Shown here: piece by piece, positions 16,176-25,874 of the stretch | Position numbering within the stretch: position 1 is the stretch's first letter | Layout of the letters: every line of letters begins with the position of its first letter | Source of the DNA: Dehalococcoidia bacterium | GTDB lineage: Bacteria > Chloroflexota > Dehalococcoidia > Tepidiformales > Tepidiformaceae | Assembly: GCA_020850615.1 (NCBI GenBank) | Contig: JADZEI010000004.1 | Coordinates: forward strand, 283,620 to 347,619 | DNA: 64,000 nucleotides | Direction: 5' to 3' | Translations under genes and position numbers: made by a program | The notes under the pieces: model-generated | The model's database searches: none | The model's input: only the letters and a program-made list of their open reading frames with translations | What the model was told of the DNA's origin: nothing

Positions 16176-17051
16176 ATGACCACCACCCATCACACCGTGC
16201 CCGATATCCACGAACCCGCGTCCCGGCGCTTCCCGGTCGACGGGATCGAGCTGCACTACCTGGAGTGGGGCGACCCGTCGAACCCGCCGATCGTGCTGCT
16301 GCACGGGGGCGGCCAGAATGCGCGCACATGGGGCCGGGTGGCGACGCGGCTCGGCCACGAATACCGGCTGCTGGCGCTGGATGCGCGCGGCCACGGGGAC
16401 TCGGACTGGGACCCGGCCGGCCAGTACAGCGGGCAGCGGCACCGGGAAGACGTGCGGGAGCTGGTCACCGGGCTCGGGCTCGATGACTTCGTCCTCGTCG
16501 GGATGTCGATGGGCGGGATGACGTCGCTGTCGTATGCCTCGACCTACGGCGAGAGCCTCCGCGGGCTGGTGGTGGTCGATATTGCCCCCGACGTGAAGCA
16601 GGAGGGGCGCGACCGGATCCTGGGGTTCATGCTTGGCCGCGAGTCGTTCGGTTCGCTGGACGAGGCGATCGAGTACGCGCACGCGTTCAACCCGCGCCGC
16701 AGCCCGGAGGCGCTGCGTTCGACGCTGCCGCACAACCTGCGCCACCTGCCCGACGGGCGCCTGCGCTGGAAGTGGGACCCGGCCTGCTTCAACTTCGACC
16801 GCCAGGCAACGGCGGGCCGCTTCGGCAACGAGGACCTCTGGGAGGGTACGAAGCGGATCCCGTGCCCCATGCTGGTTGTGCACGGCAAGGAGAGCGACAT
16901 CCTGACGGCGGACGTGGGCGAGCGGCTGGCGCAGTCGGTGCCGAACGGGCGGTATGTCGCGGTCGAGGGGTCGGGCCACTCGGTGCAGGGGGACAACCCG
17001 CACAGCCTGAGCGACGCGATCCAGCAGCTCCTGCGCGAAATCGACTACTGA
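16176..17051 (+). CDS. Alpha/beta hydrolase
   Basis: A 291-residue protein with the alpha/beta-hydrolase fold motifs in order: the oxyanion segment VLLHGGGQNARTW near residue 50, LALDARGHGDSDW, the nucleophile elbow GMSMGGMTSL near residue 110, an acidic residue in the VVHGKESDILT segment and the catalytic His in VEGSGHSVQGDNP. It should be a cytosolic esterase- or hydrolase-type enzyme. The substrate is not readable; the neighbouring CoA-transferase and ligase suggest an ester or lactone of the same degradative route. The 16-kb stretch between the tRNA and this gene (15988-16175) holds no further gene that I can support. Confidence 0.92.
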   Translation: MTTTHHTVPDIHEPASRRFPVDGIELHYLEWGDPSNPPIVLLHGGGQNARTWGRVATRLGHEYRLLALDARGHGDSDWDPAGQYSGQRHREDVRELVTGLGLDDFVLVGMSMGGMTSLSYASTYGESLRGLVVVDIAPDVKQEGRDRILGFMLGRESFGSLDEAIEYAHAFNPRRSPEALRSTLPHNLRHLPDGRLRWKWDPACFNFDRQATAGRFGNEDLWEGTKRIPCPMLVVHGKESDILTADVGERLAQSVPNGRYVAVEGSGHSVQGDNPHSLSDAIQQLLREIDY

Positions 17052-17271
17052 CGCGGGTCCTGGGTCCGGGCGGGCACCGCGGCGTGCGCGGGCGTTTCAT
17101 GCTTTGGTTTACGTCGCTCGACTGGCCGAAAGCTGGCGGGCCACGTAGGATGCTCACCGAGAACGAATCACATTCGTGCCGCACCCCCGGGCGGCTTTCC
17201 CCCATCCAGCACTACTGACCAGGAGGGGTGTCGCGCCCACCGCCTGCCGGCTGCGGCGTGACCAATACGAC

Positions 17272-18564
17272 ATGGACAACGCAGCTCCGCTCCCGCTGGA
17301 CGGGATAACCGTCCTCGATTTTTCGCAGGGGGAGTTCGGCCCGTATTGCGCGATGATGCTCGCGGACATGGGGGCCGACGTCATCAAGATCGAGCGGCCG
17401 GACATCGGCGAGGGCTGGCGCTTCGGCGGGATCAACAGCATCGCTGCCGGGGTATCGAACATGTTCGCGGCGATTAACCGCGGCAAGCGCAGCCTCGCGG
17501 TCGACATCACCAGCGACGAAGGCCGCGACGTGGTCTACCGGCTGGTGCGCGAGGCCGACGTGGTGCTCCACAACATGCGCCCGGGCGTGATGGAGCGGAT
17601 CGGCTTCGGCTACGAGCAGCTGAGCGAGCTGAATCCCCGCATCGTGATGTGCTCCGAGAGCGCCTACGGCGAGACCGGACCGCACGCCCAGCGCGCCGGC
17701 CAGGACCTGCTGACGCAGGCGTTCTCCGGGATCATCGCGCTGCAGGGGTACGAAGGCGATGCGCCGCGGGCAGTAGGCACGCCGATCGCCGACGGCGTGG
17801 GCGCGATCACGGCTGCGTGGGGCATCGTGCTGGCGCTGTTCGTGCGCGAGCGGACGGGCGTGGGCCAGGAGATCACGACGAACCTGTTCGATGCGCTGCT
17901 CGCGCTTTCGCCGATGGACTTCTGCGACTACCTGATGACCGGGAACGTCGAGAAGGGCGGCCGCGGCTGGTATCCGCAGATGCCGTATGGCCCGTGGCAG
18001 GCCCGCGACCGTGCGGTGGTGGTGAACCTGCAGGGCGACATGGCCTGGCCGAAGTTCTGCCAGGTGATGGGCATCGACGATGCCGTGCGCGACGACCCCC
18101 GGTTCGCGACGAACATGGCGCGGCGGGCGAACCGCAAGGCGCTCGAGGCGGTGCTCGACCCCGCGTTCGCCAGCAAGGACGCCGCCTACTGGCAGGGGGC
18201 GTTCGAAGCGGAGGGGCTGCGCTGCGACCCGGTGTACGACTACCGCGACGTGGAGGCGGACCCGCAGACGACCGTGAACCAGATGATCGTCGAACAGGAG
18301 CACCCGGAGTACGGAAAGCTGCGCACGGTCGGGATGGCGATCAAGCTGAAGAAGACGCCCGGGCGGCCCGGGGGGCCGCGGGAGCTGGCTGCGCCCACGC
18401 TCGGCGAACACACGCGCGTCATCCTCGAGGACCTGGGCTACGACGACGGCGAAATCGCCGACTTCGAACGCCGCGGGCTGATCAACACGCGCGGTGCGGT
18501 CGCGATCCAGGAAGCGATGGCGAAGATGCTGCAGCAGCGCAGCGCCAACCCGCGGGCGCTCTAG
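17272..18564 (+). CDS. CaiB/BaiF (family III) CoA-transferase
   Basis: A 430-residue CoA-transferase: LDGITVLDFSQGEFGPYCAM start, MLADMGADVIKIERPDIGEG, NRGKRSLAVDITSDEG, VLHNMRPGVMERIGFGYEQL, and AYGETGPHAQRAGQDLLTQA holding the conserved Asp. ATG 17272 is chosen because family homology starts there; the frame is open back to 17176, and the AGGAGGGG at 17221-17228 is out of frame with a GTG, so the start carries some doubt. It precedes the PaaK-like ligase by 27 bases, giving a likely CoA-thioester operon with the next two genes. Confidence 0.92.
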   Translation: MDNAAPLPLDGITVLDFSQGEFGPYCAMMLADMGADVIKIERPDIGEGWRFGGINSIAAGVSNMFAAINRGKRSLAVDITSDEGRDVVYRLVREADVVLHNMRPGVMERIGFGYEQLSELNPRIVMCSESAYGETGPHAQRAGQDLLTQAFSGIIALQGYEGDAPRAVGTPIADGVGAITAAWGIVLALFVRERTGVGQEITTNLFDALLALSPMDFCDYLMTGNVEKGGRGWYPQMPYGPWQARDRAVVVNLQGDMAWPKFCQVMGIDDAVRDDPRFATNMARRANRKALEAVLDPAFASKDAAYWQGAFEAEGLRCDPVYDYRDVEADPQTTVNQMIVEQEHPEYGKLRTVGMAIKLKKTPGRPGGPRELAAPTLGEHTRVILEDLGYDDGEIADFERRGLINTRGAVAIQEAMAKMLQQRSANPRAL

Positions 18565-18591
18565 CGCGGCCGCTTCGAGGGGAAACGACGA

Positions 18592-20046
18592 ATGGAAAAG
18601 CTACCGGATGTCGCGGCGCTCGCCCGCGAGGTGAAGGGCGGGGACGGGTCGGCGGCGGACGTGCCGGCGTGGCTGCACGACATGGACCGGCCCTACTGGA
18701 ACATGGACACCGAGCAGAAGCTCGAAGAGTTCGCGACGCCGCGCGGCCAGGAGCGGGCCTGGGCGCGGCTGAAGCGGACGATCCGGGACGTGTACGACAC
18801 GTCGTCGTACTGGAAGCACCGGCTGGATGAAGCGGGCGTCGTGCCGGAGGCGATCAAGACGCCGGAGGACTTCGCCCGGCGGGTGCCGCTGTTCGATAAG
18901 GAAACGCACCGCCAGAGCCAGGAGGATTCGCTGGCGGCGCATGGCCACGCCCTGGGGATGCACCTGCGCGTGCCCCTGGAGCAGCTCCGCCTGATCTGCG
19001 CGACCTCCGGGACGTCCGGGAACCCGACGTATTACGTCTACGACGCAAACGGGCTCATGGGCTCGAACGAGGTGTATGCACGGGCGCTGTGGCGCACGGG
19101 CGTGCGGCCGGGGATGCGGGTGCTGCACGGGTTCGCGCTTTCGATGTTCGCGGCGGGCGTGCCGATGGTGCACGCGTTCAACTACATGGGCGCCTGCGTC
19201 ATCCCGGTGGGCGCGGAGGCGGGCACCGAGCGGCTGCTGCTCCAGGCGAACCTGCTGAAGCCCGAGGTCCTGACCTGCACGCCCTCGTACGCGGAGTACC
19301 TCATCGAGAAGGCGCGCGCGGTGACCGGGCGGGACATCGGCGACTTCGGGTTCAAGATCCTCATCGTTGGCGGCGAGCCGGGCGGTTCGATCCCGGAGGT
19401 GCGCAGGAAGCTCTCGGAGGCGTTCGGGGCGAAGATTTATGACATGCAGGGCCCCGCGATGTCCTGCGATGCGAACGAGGGCTTCCACATGTCCTCGATG
19501 GGCGGGAGCTGGTACGAGCTGCTCGACCCGGACACGAAGGAGCTCCGTAAGATCGAGCACGGCGCCACGGGCGAGTGGGTCACGACATCGCTCTCGGCGG
19601 CGAAGGGCGTGGCGCCGGTCCTGCGCATGGCGGTCGGCGACCTCTACCAGGTGTTCACGGAGCCCTGCGCCTGCGGCAAGTCCGGCTGGCGCTACCGCAT
19701 CGTCGGGCGGGTCGACGACATGCTGAAGGTGAAGGGCGTGATGGTGTACCCGGCGGCGATCACGAAGGTGATCCAGGGGATGTACCCGAAGGTCACCGGC
19801 GCCTACCGGATCGTGCTGGACGAGCCACCGCCGCGCGTGGTTCCGCCGCTCAAGCTCAAGATCGAGTACGGCGAGCAGTTCGCCGGCGCGGACGAATCGG
19901 CCCACACGGCGCTGGTGAACGAAATCGAAGAGCGGATGCACAACGCCCTGAAGATCCGCCCGGCGATCGAGCTTTTGCCCCCGGAAACGCTCGACCGCTC
20001 GGTGCACAAGTCGCAGGTGTTCGAACGCACCTACCAGCAGAGCTGA
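18592..20046 (+). CDS. Phenylacetate-CoA ligase-like (PaaK family) adenylate-forming enzyme
   Basis: A 484-residue member of the ANL superfamily, closest in layout to PaaK. It has the P-loop-like ICATSGTSGNPTYYVYD near residue 140, a GGEPGGSIPEVRRKL segment, DMQGPAMSCDANEG, the hinge YRIVGRVDDMLKVKGVMVYP near 375 and a C-terminal swivelling domain. It activates an aryl or acyl acid with ATP to the acyl adenylate and then the CoA thioester. A Cys pair (EPCACGKSGWRYR) is typical of PaaK-type sequences. It sits between a CoA-transferase and a flavoprotein reductase, as expected for degradation of an aromatic or unsaturated acid. The real substrate is unknown. Confidence 0.88.
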   Translation: MEKLPDVAALAREVKGGDGSAADVPAWLHDMDRPYWNMDTEQKLEEFATPRGQERAWARLKRTIRDVYDTSSYWKHRLDEAGVVPEAIKTPEDFARRVPLFDKETHRQSQEDSLAAHGHALGMHLRVPLEQLRLICATSGTSGNPTYYVYDANGLMGSNEVYARALWRTGVRPGMRVLHGFALSMFAAGVPMVHAFNYMGACVIPVGAEAGTERLLLQANLLKPEVLTCTPSYAEYLIEKARAVTGRDIGDFGFKILIVGGEPGGSIPEVRRKLSEAFGAKIYDMQGPAMSCDANEGFHMSSMGGSWYELLDPDTKELRKIEHGATGEWVTTSLSAAKGVAPVLRMAVGDLYQVFTEPCACGKSGWRYRIVGRVDDMLKVKGVMVYPAAITKVIQGMYPKVTGAYRIVLDEPPPRVVPPLKLKIEYGEQFAGADESAHTALVNEIEERMHNALKIRPAIELLPPETLDRSVHKSQVFERTYQQS

Positions 20047-20079
20047 GCTGCCCGGACGCAGCCAGGGAGGGGGATAGAC

Positions 20080-22110
20080 ATGGCCACGGACCCGCTCTTC
20101 GAGCCCATCACGATCATGGGCATGGAGTTCAAGAACCGGATCATCCACGCGCCGACGACGATGAACATGTCGGACCCGCTGGGCTACATGACCGACCGCT
20201 GCGTCGGCGTGTACGAGTCGCTGGCGAAGGGCGGCTACTCGGCCGTGACGGTGGGCGCGACCTGCGTGCGGCACGACGGGCTGATCAACGAGCGCATGCT
20301 CGGGCTCTACGACGACACCTACGTCATCGGGCTGCGCGACGTGGTGGAGGTGATCCACAACAACAACTCGCTCGCCGGGATCCAGCTGTTCTACGGCGGG
20401 CTGATCCCGGGGCTCGCTTCGACGACGCCGCTGGAGCCGGCGAAGGGCTGGATCCCGGGCACGGTCTCGTGGGGCGCGAGCGATAAGGCGTTCATTGGCA
20501 ACCCCCGGCCGGGCGTGATGACCACGGCCGACTACGAGGCAGTCGTCGAGGCGTTCGCGCAGGCGGCGCGGCGCTCGCGCGAAGCCGGCTTCGACTACCT
20601 GTCGTTCCACTTCTGCCATGGGTCGCTGCCGCACACGAACCTCTCGCTCCTTTCGAACGTGGGCCGCGAGGACAAGTACGCCGACCGCTTCCTGCTGGTC
20701 GAAGAGATCATCCAGGCGACGCAGAAGGCCTGTGGGGCGGACTACCCCCTCCTGCCGCGCATTTGCTGCGACGAGAACCTGAAGGGCGGCTTCGACATCG
20801 ACTATTTCGTCGAGAACTACGCGACCCGGCTGCACAAGCTCGGGGTCGCCTGCATCGACGCAACGTTCGGCTCGATGATCATGGCGGAGAGCCGGCGGAC
20901 GGACGTGCGCTCGAACGAGTTCATCGGCGGCGGCTTCTACACGCCCAACATGGTGAACCTCGACAACATCAAGAAGCTCAAGAAGCTGCTCGGCGAATAC
21001 GGCATCGACACGCCGGTCATGGGTTCGTGCAACCTGGGCACGCCCGAGCAGGTCCGCACGATGGTCACCGAAGGCGGGGCCGAATTCGCGGCAGTGTGCC
21101 GGTTCTCGATGGACGACCCGGAGTTCCCGAAGAAGATGCTCCATGGCCGCGACCGCGAGATCCGGAAGTCGACGCGGACCGGTGCGTCACTGCTGCACGG
21201 GAACATCTTCGGCAAGGGATACGCGGGCTCGCCGCAGAACCCCGAGTTCGGGCACGAGCGCGAGTACAAGATCGTCCCGACGCGCAGCCCGAAGCGCGTG
21301 GTCATCGTGGGCGGCGGCAGCGGCGGCATGGAATTCGCCATGACCGCGAAGAAGATCGGCCACGATGTCGCGCTGTTCGAAAAGGGCAACCGGCTCGGCG
21401 GCGTGATGGACTGGTGCGGCAACTACCCGAACATCCCGAACACGGAGTCGATCCGCTACCAGCCCGAGTACCACTCGTACATGATGGAGCTGCTCGGGGT
21501 GGACTGCCGCCTGAACACCGCGGCCACGGCCGACTCGATCGCCGCCGAGCAGCCCGACGTGGTGGTCATCGCCACCGGCGCGCGGGCAAAGCTGCCGCCG
21601 GTCGAGGGTCTCGCGGCGGCGCGGACCGCGGGACGCGTGCTGACCATGGACGAGGTGATGGCGCGCGACAACGCCGCCGACCCGGGCAAGTCGGTGGTCG
21701 TCTGGGGCGCCGGCGAGGGCATGGAGCTCGCCCTGGAGCTGGCCCGGCAGGGACGCGCCGTGCGGCTCATCGACCAGAACGGCGGGCTCGTCCCGGCGCC
21801 GTACATGGCCTCGCGGATGTTCCACGTACTCGGCTGGCTCGCCGAAGCACGGGTCGCGCTCGAGCTCGGGACCAGCGTGCGCGAGTTCACCGCAGACGGC
21901 GTGCGCGTCGCGAAGGCGGACGGCTCGGAGGAGACGATCGCCTGCGACAGCGTGATCGTGTGCCAGGGTCGCGAACCGGCGAACGCGCTGGTGCGCGAGC
22001 TCGAGGGGCGCGTCCCCGAAGTGCTCGTGCTGGGCGACGCGAAGAAGCCGCGCTCCTACGGGAACGCAATCCACGAGGCGGCCTACCTCGCGCGCCAGCT
22101 GGATTCCTGA
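20080..22110 (+). CDS. NADH:flavin oxidoreductase / 2,4-dienoyl-CoA reductase-like flavoprotein lacking Fe-S cysteines
   Basis: A 676-residue protein with the layout of FadH-type dienoyl-CoA reductases: an N-terminal FMN TIM barrel (LFEPITIMGMEFKNRIIHAP at the start), then an FAD/NAD(P) part (KRVVIVGGGSGGMEFAMTAK near 407). In this family a CxxCxxxC...C cluster binds 4Fe-4S between the domains. Here the aligned segment reads EIRKSTRTGASLLHGNIFGK (about 361-380), and there is no Cys at all between C340 and C446. The barrel also has HGSL where FadH has HGY, so the usual catalytic Tyr seems lost. Electron transfer from FAD to FMN through an Fe-S cluster is therefore unlikely. It may reduce an unusual enoyl substrate or use another electron path. 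GGGAGGGGG precedes the ATG. Confidence 0.87.
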   Translation: MATDPLFEPITIMGMEFKNRIIHAPTTMNMSDPLGYMTDRCVGVYESLAKGGYSAVTVGATCVRHDGLINERMLGLYDDTYVIGLRDVVEVIHNNNSLAGIQLFYGGLIPGLASTTPLEPAKGWIPGTVSWGASDKAFIGNPRPGVMTTADYEAVVEAFAQAARRSREAGFDYLSFHFCHGSLPHTNLSLLSNVGREDKYADRFLLVEEIIQATQKACGADYPLLPRICCDENLKGGFDIDYFVENYATRLHKLGVACIDATFGSMIMAESRRTDVRSNEFIGGGFYTPNMVNLDNIKKLKKLLGEYGIDTPVMGSCNLGTPEQVRTMVTEGGAEFAAVCRFSMDDPEFPKKMLHGRDREIRKSTRTGASLLHGNIFGKGYAGSPQNPEFGHEREYKIVPTRSPKRVVIVGGGSGGMEFAMTAKKIGHDVALFEKGNRLGGVMDWCGNYPNIPNTESIRYQPEYHSYMMELLGVDCRLNTAATADSIAAEQPDVVVIATGARAKLPPVEGLAAARTAGRVLTMDEVMARDNAADPGKSVVVWGAGEGMELALELARQGRAVRLIDQNGGLVPAPYMASRMFHVLGWLAEARVALELGTSVREFTADGVRVAKADGSEETIACDSVIVCQGREPANALVRELEGRVPEVLVLGDAKKPRSYGNAIHEAAYLARQLDS

Positions 22111-22122
22111 GCCGGGGCGAGC

Positions 22123-22524
22123 CTACACGCGGACGCCGCGGCGGGCGTGAACCGGCGGTGGCATGGCCTCGGCCGCGACTTCGACGATGTTCCCACGGGC
22201 GACGACCGCCACGGCGAGCGACTGCTCGCCCGCGGTCGGGCCGATGGGCGCGACTTCGCGCCCGCCGTGGCCGAGGAGCTCGGACCGCGCCCGCTCGACC
22301 TCCTGCCACGCGGCGAGCCTGGCGCGGATGCCGCTCCGGTAGCGGTCCGGCGATTCCATGTGGGTAGTGACCATCTCTCCACCGGGTAGCGTTTGCCGCA
22401 TCGTCACCCGGAGACCCCATTCGTGCTTTTCCATCAGGGAACGATACGCGGCGCGCCGTTTTCGCGGTGTGGGCTGGCGCCGGAGCGGGATCACGAATGC
22501 ATCGCAGTTCAGGGCTTCCTTCAC
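22123..22524 (-). CDS. Hypothetical protein, 133 residues
   Basis: An open frame on the minus strand with GTG start at 22524 (KEALNCDAFVIPLRRQPTPR after the start). GC-rich third codon positions over most of its length support coding, and no other convincing gene covers this interval. No domain is recognised. It is divergent from hspR with only 27 bases between starts, and it converges on the flavoprotein gene. A later ATG (MEKHEWGLRV) is an alternative start. Confidence 0.5.
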   Translation of the reverse strand: MKEALNCDAFVIPLRRQPTPRKRRAAYRSLMEKHEWGLRVTMRQTLPGGEMVTTHMESPDRYRSGIRARLAAWQEVERARSELLGHGGREVAPIGPTAGEQSLAVAVVARGNIVEVAAEAMPPPVHARRGVRV

Positions 22525-22551
22525 ACGTCCCGGCTCAAGTACGATCGGCGC

Positions 22552-22884
22552 ATGGAAACCGAACGCCGGGTCGCCATCGCCATCGCGAGCGAGACGCTGT
22601 CACTGCACCCACAAACGCTCCGGAAGTACGAGCGCGCGGGCCTGCTGCGGCCCGAACGCCGCGGCGGGGGTTCGCGGCAGTACTCCCAGGCCGACATCGA
22701 ACGGCTCTCGCTGATCAAGCACCTCGCGGAGGTGCGGCGGGTCAACGTGGCCGGGATGGCGCTCGCGCTGGCGATGCACGACGATCTGCTCGCGCTCCTC
22801 GCCGAGCTCGAAGGCGTGGACGACGCGCGCACCCACGCCCGCGAGCGGATCGCGCAGGTCCTCGCCCGCCTCGTGGGTGATTGA
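22552..22884 (+). CDS. hspR: MerR-family heat-shock regulator, HspR-like
   Basis: A 110-residue protein with the MerR helix-turn-helix typical of HspR (ETLSLHPQTLRKYERAGLLR, then a GGSRQYSQADIERL segment), without a metal-binding tail. HspR proteins repress dnaK and clpB operons. Here it lies directly upstream of clpB on the same strand, which fits that role. The frame runs further upstream, but ATG 22552 is where family homology starts. A weak HAIR-like pair (CTT and CTCAAG spaced as in the HspR box) is visible near 22520-22540. Confidence 0.87.
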   Translation: METERRVAIAIASETLSLHPQTLRKYERAGLLRPERRGGGSRQYSQADIERLSLIKHLAEVRRVNVAGMALALAMHDDLLALLAELEGVDDARTHARERIAQVLARLVGD

Positions 22885-22910
22885 TACGGCCAGTATCAGG
22901 TTGCTACGAT
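22881..22910 (+). promoter_or_regulatory. clpB promoter with overlapping palindromic operator
   Basis: TTGATA (22881-22886) and TACGAT (22905-22910) with an 18-base spacer form a promoter 39 bases before the clpB GTG. TGATAC-GGCCA-GTATCA (22882-22898) is a perfect 6-bp inverted repeat over the -35, and its first three bases are the hspR stop codon. GATAC recurs at 22908-22912. It is a plausible operator for the heat-shock repressor. Confidence 0.5.
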
Positions 22911-22948
22911 ACTTGACACGAAACGACGCAAGCAGAGAGTGAGGACCC

Positions 22949-25543
22949 GTGAACATCCAGCGGTTCACTGAGAAGGCCCAGGAGGCCGTGGTCGAAGCCA
23001 AACAGCTCGCCGAAGAGCTGCAGCACCAGGAGCTGGCGGTGGAGCACCTGCTCGTCGCGCTCGCCGAGCAGCAGGACGGCGTCGTGCCGCGGCTGCTGCG
23101 GCTGCAGAAGGTCGAGCCGCGCGCGTTCGCCCGCGAAGTGCGCGGTGTGCTCGACCGGAAGCCGAAGATCTTCGGGCACACGCAGGTCTACCTCGGCGGG
23201 CGGCTCAGCACGGCGGTGCAGACGGCCGAGCGCGAAGCCGAGCGCCTTAAGGACGATTATGTCTCGACCGAGCATCTCTTCCTCGGCTGCGTCGAACAGG
23301 CGGAAGGCGAGACTGCGCGCTACCTGAAGGGCGCCGGGCTGGACCGCGACAGCGTCTACCAGGCGCTCGTCCAGCTGCGAGGCAACCAGCGCGTGACCGA
23401 CCAGAACCCCGAGAGCAAGTACGAGGCGCTCGCGAAGTATGGGCGCGACCTCACCGACGCGGCGCAGCAGGGCAAGCTGGACCCGGTCATCGGCCGCGAC
23501 GAGGAGATCCGCCGGACGATCGAAGTGCTTTCGCGGCGGACGAAGAACAACCCGGTCCTAATCGGCCCGCCGGGCGTGGGCAAGACGGCGATCGTCGAAG
23601 GGCTGGCGCAGCGCATTTCGAGCGGCGACGTGCCGGAAGGGCTGCGCGGCAAGCGGCTGGTGTCGCTCGACCTGGGCGCGCTCGTGGCCGGGGCGAAGTA
23701 CCGCGGCGAGTTCGAAGACCGGCTGAAGGCGGTGCTCAAGGAGGTCCAGGAGGCCGAGGGTCGGGTCGTGCTGTTCATCGATGAGCTCCACACGGTCGTC
23801 GGCGCGGGCGCAGCCGAGGGTGCCATGGACGCTTCGAACATGCTGAAGCCGATGCTCGCCCGCGGGGAGCTCCACTGCATCGGCGCGACCACGCTGGACG
23901 AGTACCGCAAACACATCGAGAAGGACGCGGCCCTGGAACGGCGGTTCCAGCCCGTGCGCGTCGGCGAACCGAGCGTCACGGACACGATTTCGATCCTGCG
24001 CGGGCTGCGGGAGCGGTACGAAGTGCACCACGGCGTCCGGATCAAGGATGCGGCGCTCGTGGCTGCGGCCGTGCTTTCGAACCGCTACATCACCGACCGG
24101 TTCCTCCCAGACAAGGCGATCGACCTGGTCGACGAGGCGGCGGCGCGGCTGCGCACGGAGATCGACAGCCTGCCGGTGGAGCTCGACGAGGTCGAGCGGC
24201 GCATCCTCCAGCTCGAAGTGGAGCGCGAGGCGCTGCGCAAGGAGGACGACCCGGGCTCGCGGGACCGGCTCCAGCAGCTCGAACGCGAGCTCGCGGGGCT
24301 GAAGGAGGAGCAGTCCGGCCTGCGCGCGCAGTGGCAGGAGGAGAAGGGCCGGATCGAGGGCATCCGGCGGCTCAAGGAGCAGATCGAGCGCGTCCACTTC
24401 GAAATCGAACAGGCCGAGCGGCGGACGGACTACGAGGCAGCGGCGCGGCTGCGCTACAGCACGCTCGGCGAGCTGCAGGCGCAGCTCGAGGCGTTCGCAG
24501 CCGCGACGCGCGAGTCCGGGAACGCGCTGCTCAAGGAAGAGGTAAGCGAGGACGACATCGCCGAGGTGGTGGGCCGGTGGACGGGCATCCCAGTGAGCCG
24601 GCTGCTCGAAGGCGAGATGCAGAAGCTGCTTCGCATGGAGGAGCGGCTCCACGAGCGCGTCATCGGGCAGGACGAGGCGGTCTCGGCGGTGTCGAACGCG
24701 ATCCGGCGCTCGCGCGCGGGGCTGCAGGACCCGAACCGGCCGCTGGGGTCGTTCATCTTCCTCGGACCCACTGGCGTGGGAAAGACGGAGCTCGCCCGTG
24801 CGCTCGCCGAGTTCCTCTTCGACGACGAGCGGGCGATGGTCCGGATCGACATGTCGGAGTACATGGAGAAGCACTCGGTGAGTCGCCTGATCGGTGCGCC
24901 GCCGGGGTACGTCGGCTACGACGAAGGCGGGCAGCTCACCGAGGCGGTCCGCCGGCGGCCGTACTCGGTCGTGCTCTTCGACGAAGTCGAGAAGGCGCAC
25001 GGCGACGTGTTCAACGTGCTCCTGCAGGTGCTCGACGACGGCCGCCTGACCGACGGACAGGGCCGGATCGTCGACTTCAAGAACACGATCATCGTGATGA
25101 CGAGCAACCTCGGCAGCGCCTACCTGATGGAGCCGGGGCTGAGCGACGACGAGCGCCGCGAACGGGTGATGGCGGCCGTGCACGGGCACTTCCGGCCGGA
25201 GTTCCTGAACCGCGTGGACGAGGTGGTGATCTTCTCGCCGCTGCGCGAAGCGGACCTGCTCCACATCGTCGACATCCAGGTCGCGCAGGTCATGCGCCGG
25301 CTGCAGGAGCGGCAGATCACGCTGGACGTGAGCGCCGAAGCGCGGCGGGAGCTGGCGAGCCAGGGCTACGACCCGCTGTTCGGCGCGCGGCCGCTGAAGC
25401 GGCTGATCCAGCGCGCGGTGCTGGACCCGCTGGCGATGAAGCTGCTCTCCTCCGAGTTCGGCCCGGGCACGGAGGTGCTCGTCGACTGGGACGGCCGCGA
25501 ATTCACCTTCCGCGGCGTGCTCGTGGGCGAGGTGGTGGGGTGA
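22949..25543 (+). CDS. clpB: ClpB-type disaggregase (AAA+ chaperone)
   Basis: A full-length 864-residue Hsp100. Order: N-domain with two Clp repeats (1-145); first ATPase ring with Walker A GPPGVGKT near 206 and Walker [16 protein letters not shown]; middle coiled-coil region (about 400-520, Glu/Arg/Leu-rich) that interacts with DnaK; second ring with GPTGVGKT near 606 and [12 protein letters not shown]-terminal small domain ([20 protein letters not shown]). The coiled coil and absence of a ClpP-binding loop make it ClpB rather than ClpA/ClpC. It resolubilises aggregated proteins with DnaK. The GTG start at 22949 is preceded by GAGGA. Control by the upstream HspR is likely. Confidence 0.96.
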   Translation: MNIQRFTEKAQEAVVEAKQLAEELQHQELAVEHLLVALAEQQDGVVPRLLRLQKVEPRAFAREVRGVLDRKPKIFGHTQVYLGGRLSTAVQTAEREAERLKDDYVSTEHLFLGCVEQAEGETARYLKGAGLDRDSVYQALVQLRGNQRVTDQNPESKYEALAKYGRDLTDAAQQGKLDPVIGRDEEIRRTIEVLSRRTKNNPVLIGPPGVGKTAIVEGLAQRISSGDVPEGLRGKRLVSLDLGALVAGAKYRGEFEDRLKAVLKEVQEAEGRVVLFIDELHTVVGAGAAEGAMDASNMLKPMLARGELHCIGATTLDEYRKHIEKDAALERRFQPVRVGEPSVTDTISILRGLRERYEVHHGVRIKDAALVAAAVLSNRYITDRFLPDKAIDLVDEAAARLRTEIDSLPVELDEVERRILQLEVEREALRKEDDPGSRDRLQQLERELAGLKEEQSGLRAQWQEEKGRIEGIRRLKEQIERVHFEIEQAERRTDYEAAARLRYSTLGELQAQLEAFAAATRESGNALLKEEVSEDDIAEVVGRWTGIPVSRLLEGEMQKLLRMEERLHERVIGQDEAVSAVSNAIRRSRAGLQDPNRPLGSFIFLGPTGVGKTELARALAEFLFDDERAMVRIDMSEYMEKHSVSRLIGAPPGYVGYDEGGQLTEAVRRRPYSVVLFDEVEKAHGDVFNVLLQVLDDGRLTDGQGRIVDFKNTIIVMTSNLGSAYLMEPGLSDDERRERVMAAVHGHFRPEFLNRVDEVVIFSPLREADLLHIVDIQVAQVMRRLQERQITLDVSAEARRELASQGYDPLFGARPLKRLIQRAVLDPLAMKLLSSEFGPGTEVLVDWDGREFTFRGVLVGEVVG

Positions 25544-25581
25544 GCGCGTAGCGGCGAAGGCGTCCCTTCGCGACGCGGCGG

Positions 25582-25613
25582 CCCTCACCCCTAACCCCTC
25601 TCCCAGTGGGAGA
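25582..25613 (+). repeat. REP-like element, left member of an inverted pair
   Basis: CCCTCACCCCTAACCCCTCT followed by CCCAGTGGGAGA resembles the widespread short palindromic REP-type element of high-GC genomes. A related copy in opposite orientation is at 25795-25829. Confidence 0.5.
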
Positions 25614-25794
25614 CACGATGGCAAAGGGCCAGGATGGCGGATGAAAACCGAATGCCGTCAGCGAGAGTCGACAGATAACGAATGCGGATGCCAGACACCA
25701 CGCGGCTATTTTCAGAGCAGAGGGGAACCCTGTTGGTACGCATCGCCGAGGGTCGAGTGGATCACGCGCGCAACGGCGATGAAGCGACTCCACG

Positions 25795-25829
25795 CTCCCT
25801 CTCCCTCCGGGAGAGGGCTGGGGTGAGGG
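25795..25829 (-). repeat. REP-like element, right member of an inverted pair
   Basis: CTCCCTCTCCCTCCGGGAGA followed by GGGCTGGGGTGAGGG is the reverse-orientation partner of 25582-25613. The pair encloses about 180 bp without a convincing gene, and together they fill the 331-base gap between clpB and the Mrp gene. This layout is REPIN-like. Confidence 0.5.
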
Positions 25830-25874
25830 TGGACCCGACTCCATCCCCGGAGCGCGCCGTTATGCTGTACGCGT

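Noticed and set aside
18601..21144. An 847-codon minus-strand frame opposite the PaaK-like and flavoprotein genes
   Set aside because: The translation is Arg/His/Val-rich without any fold, and both plus-strand genes are certain.
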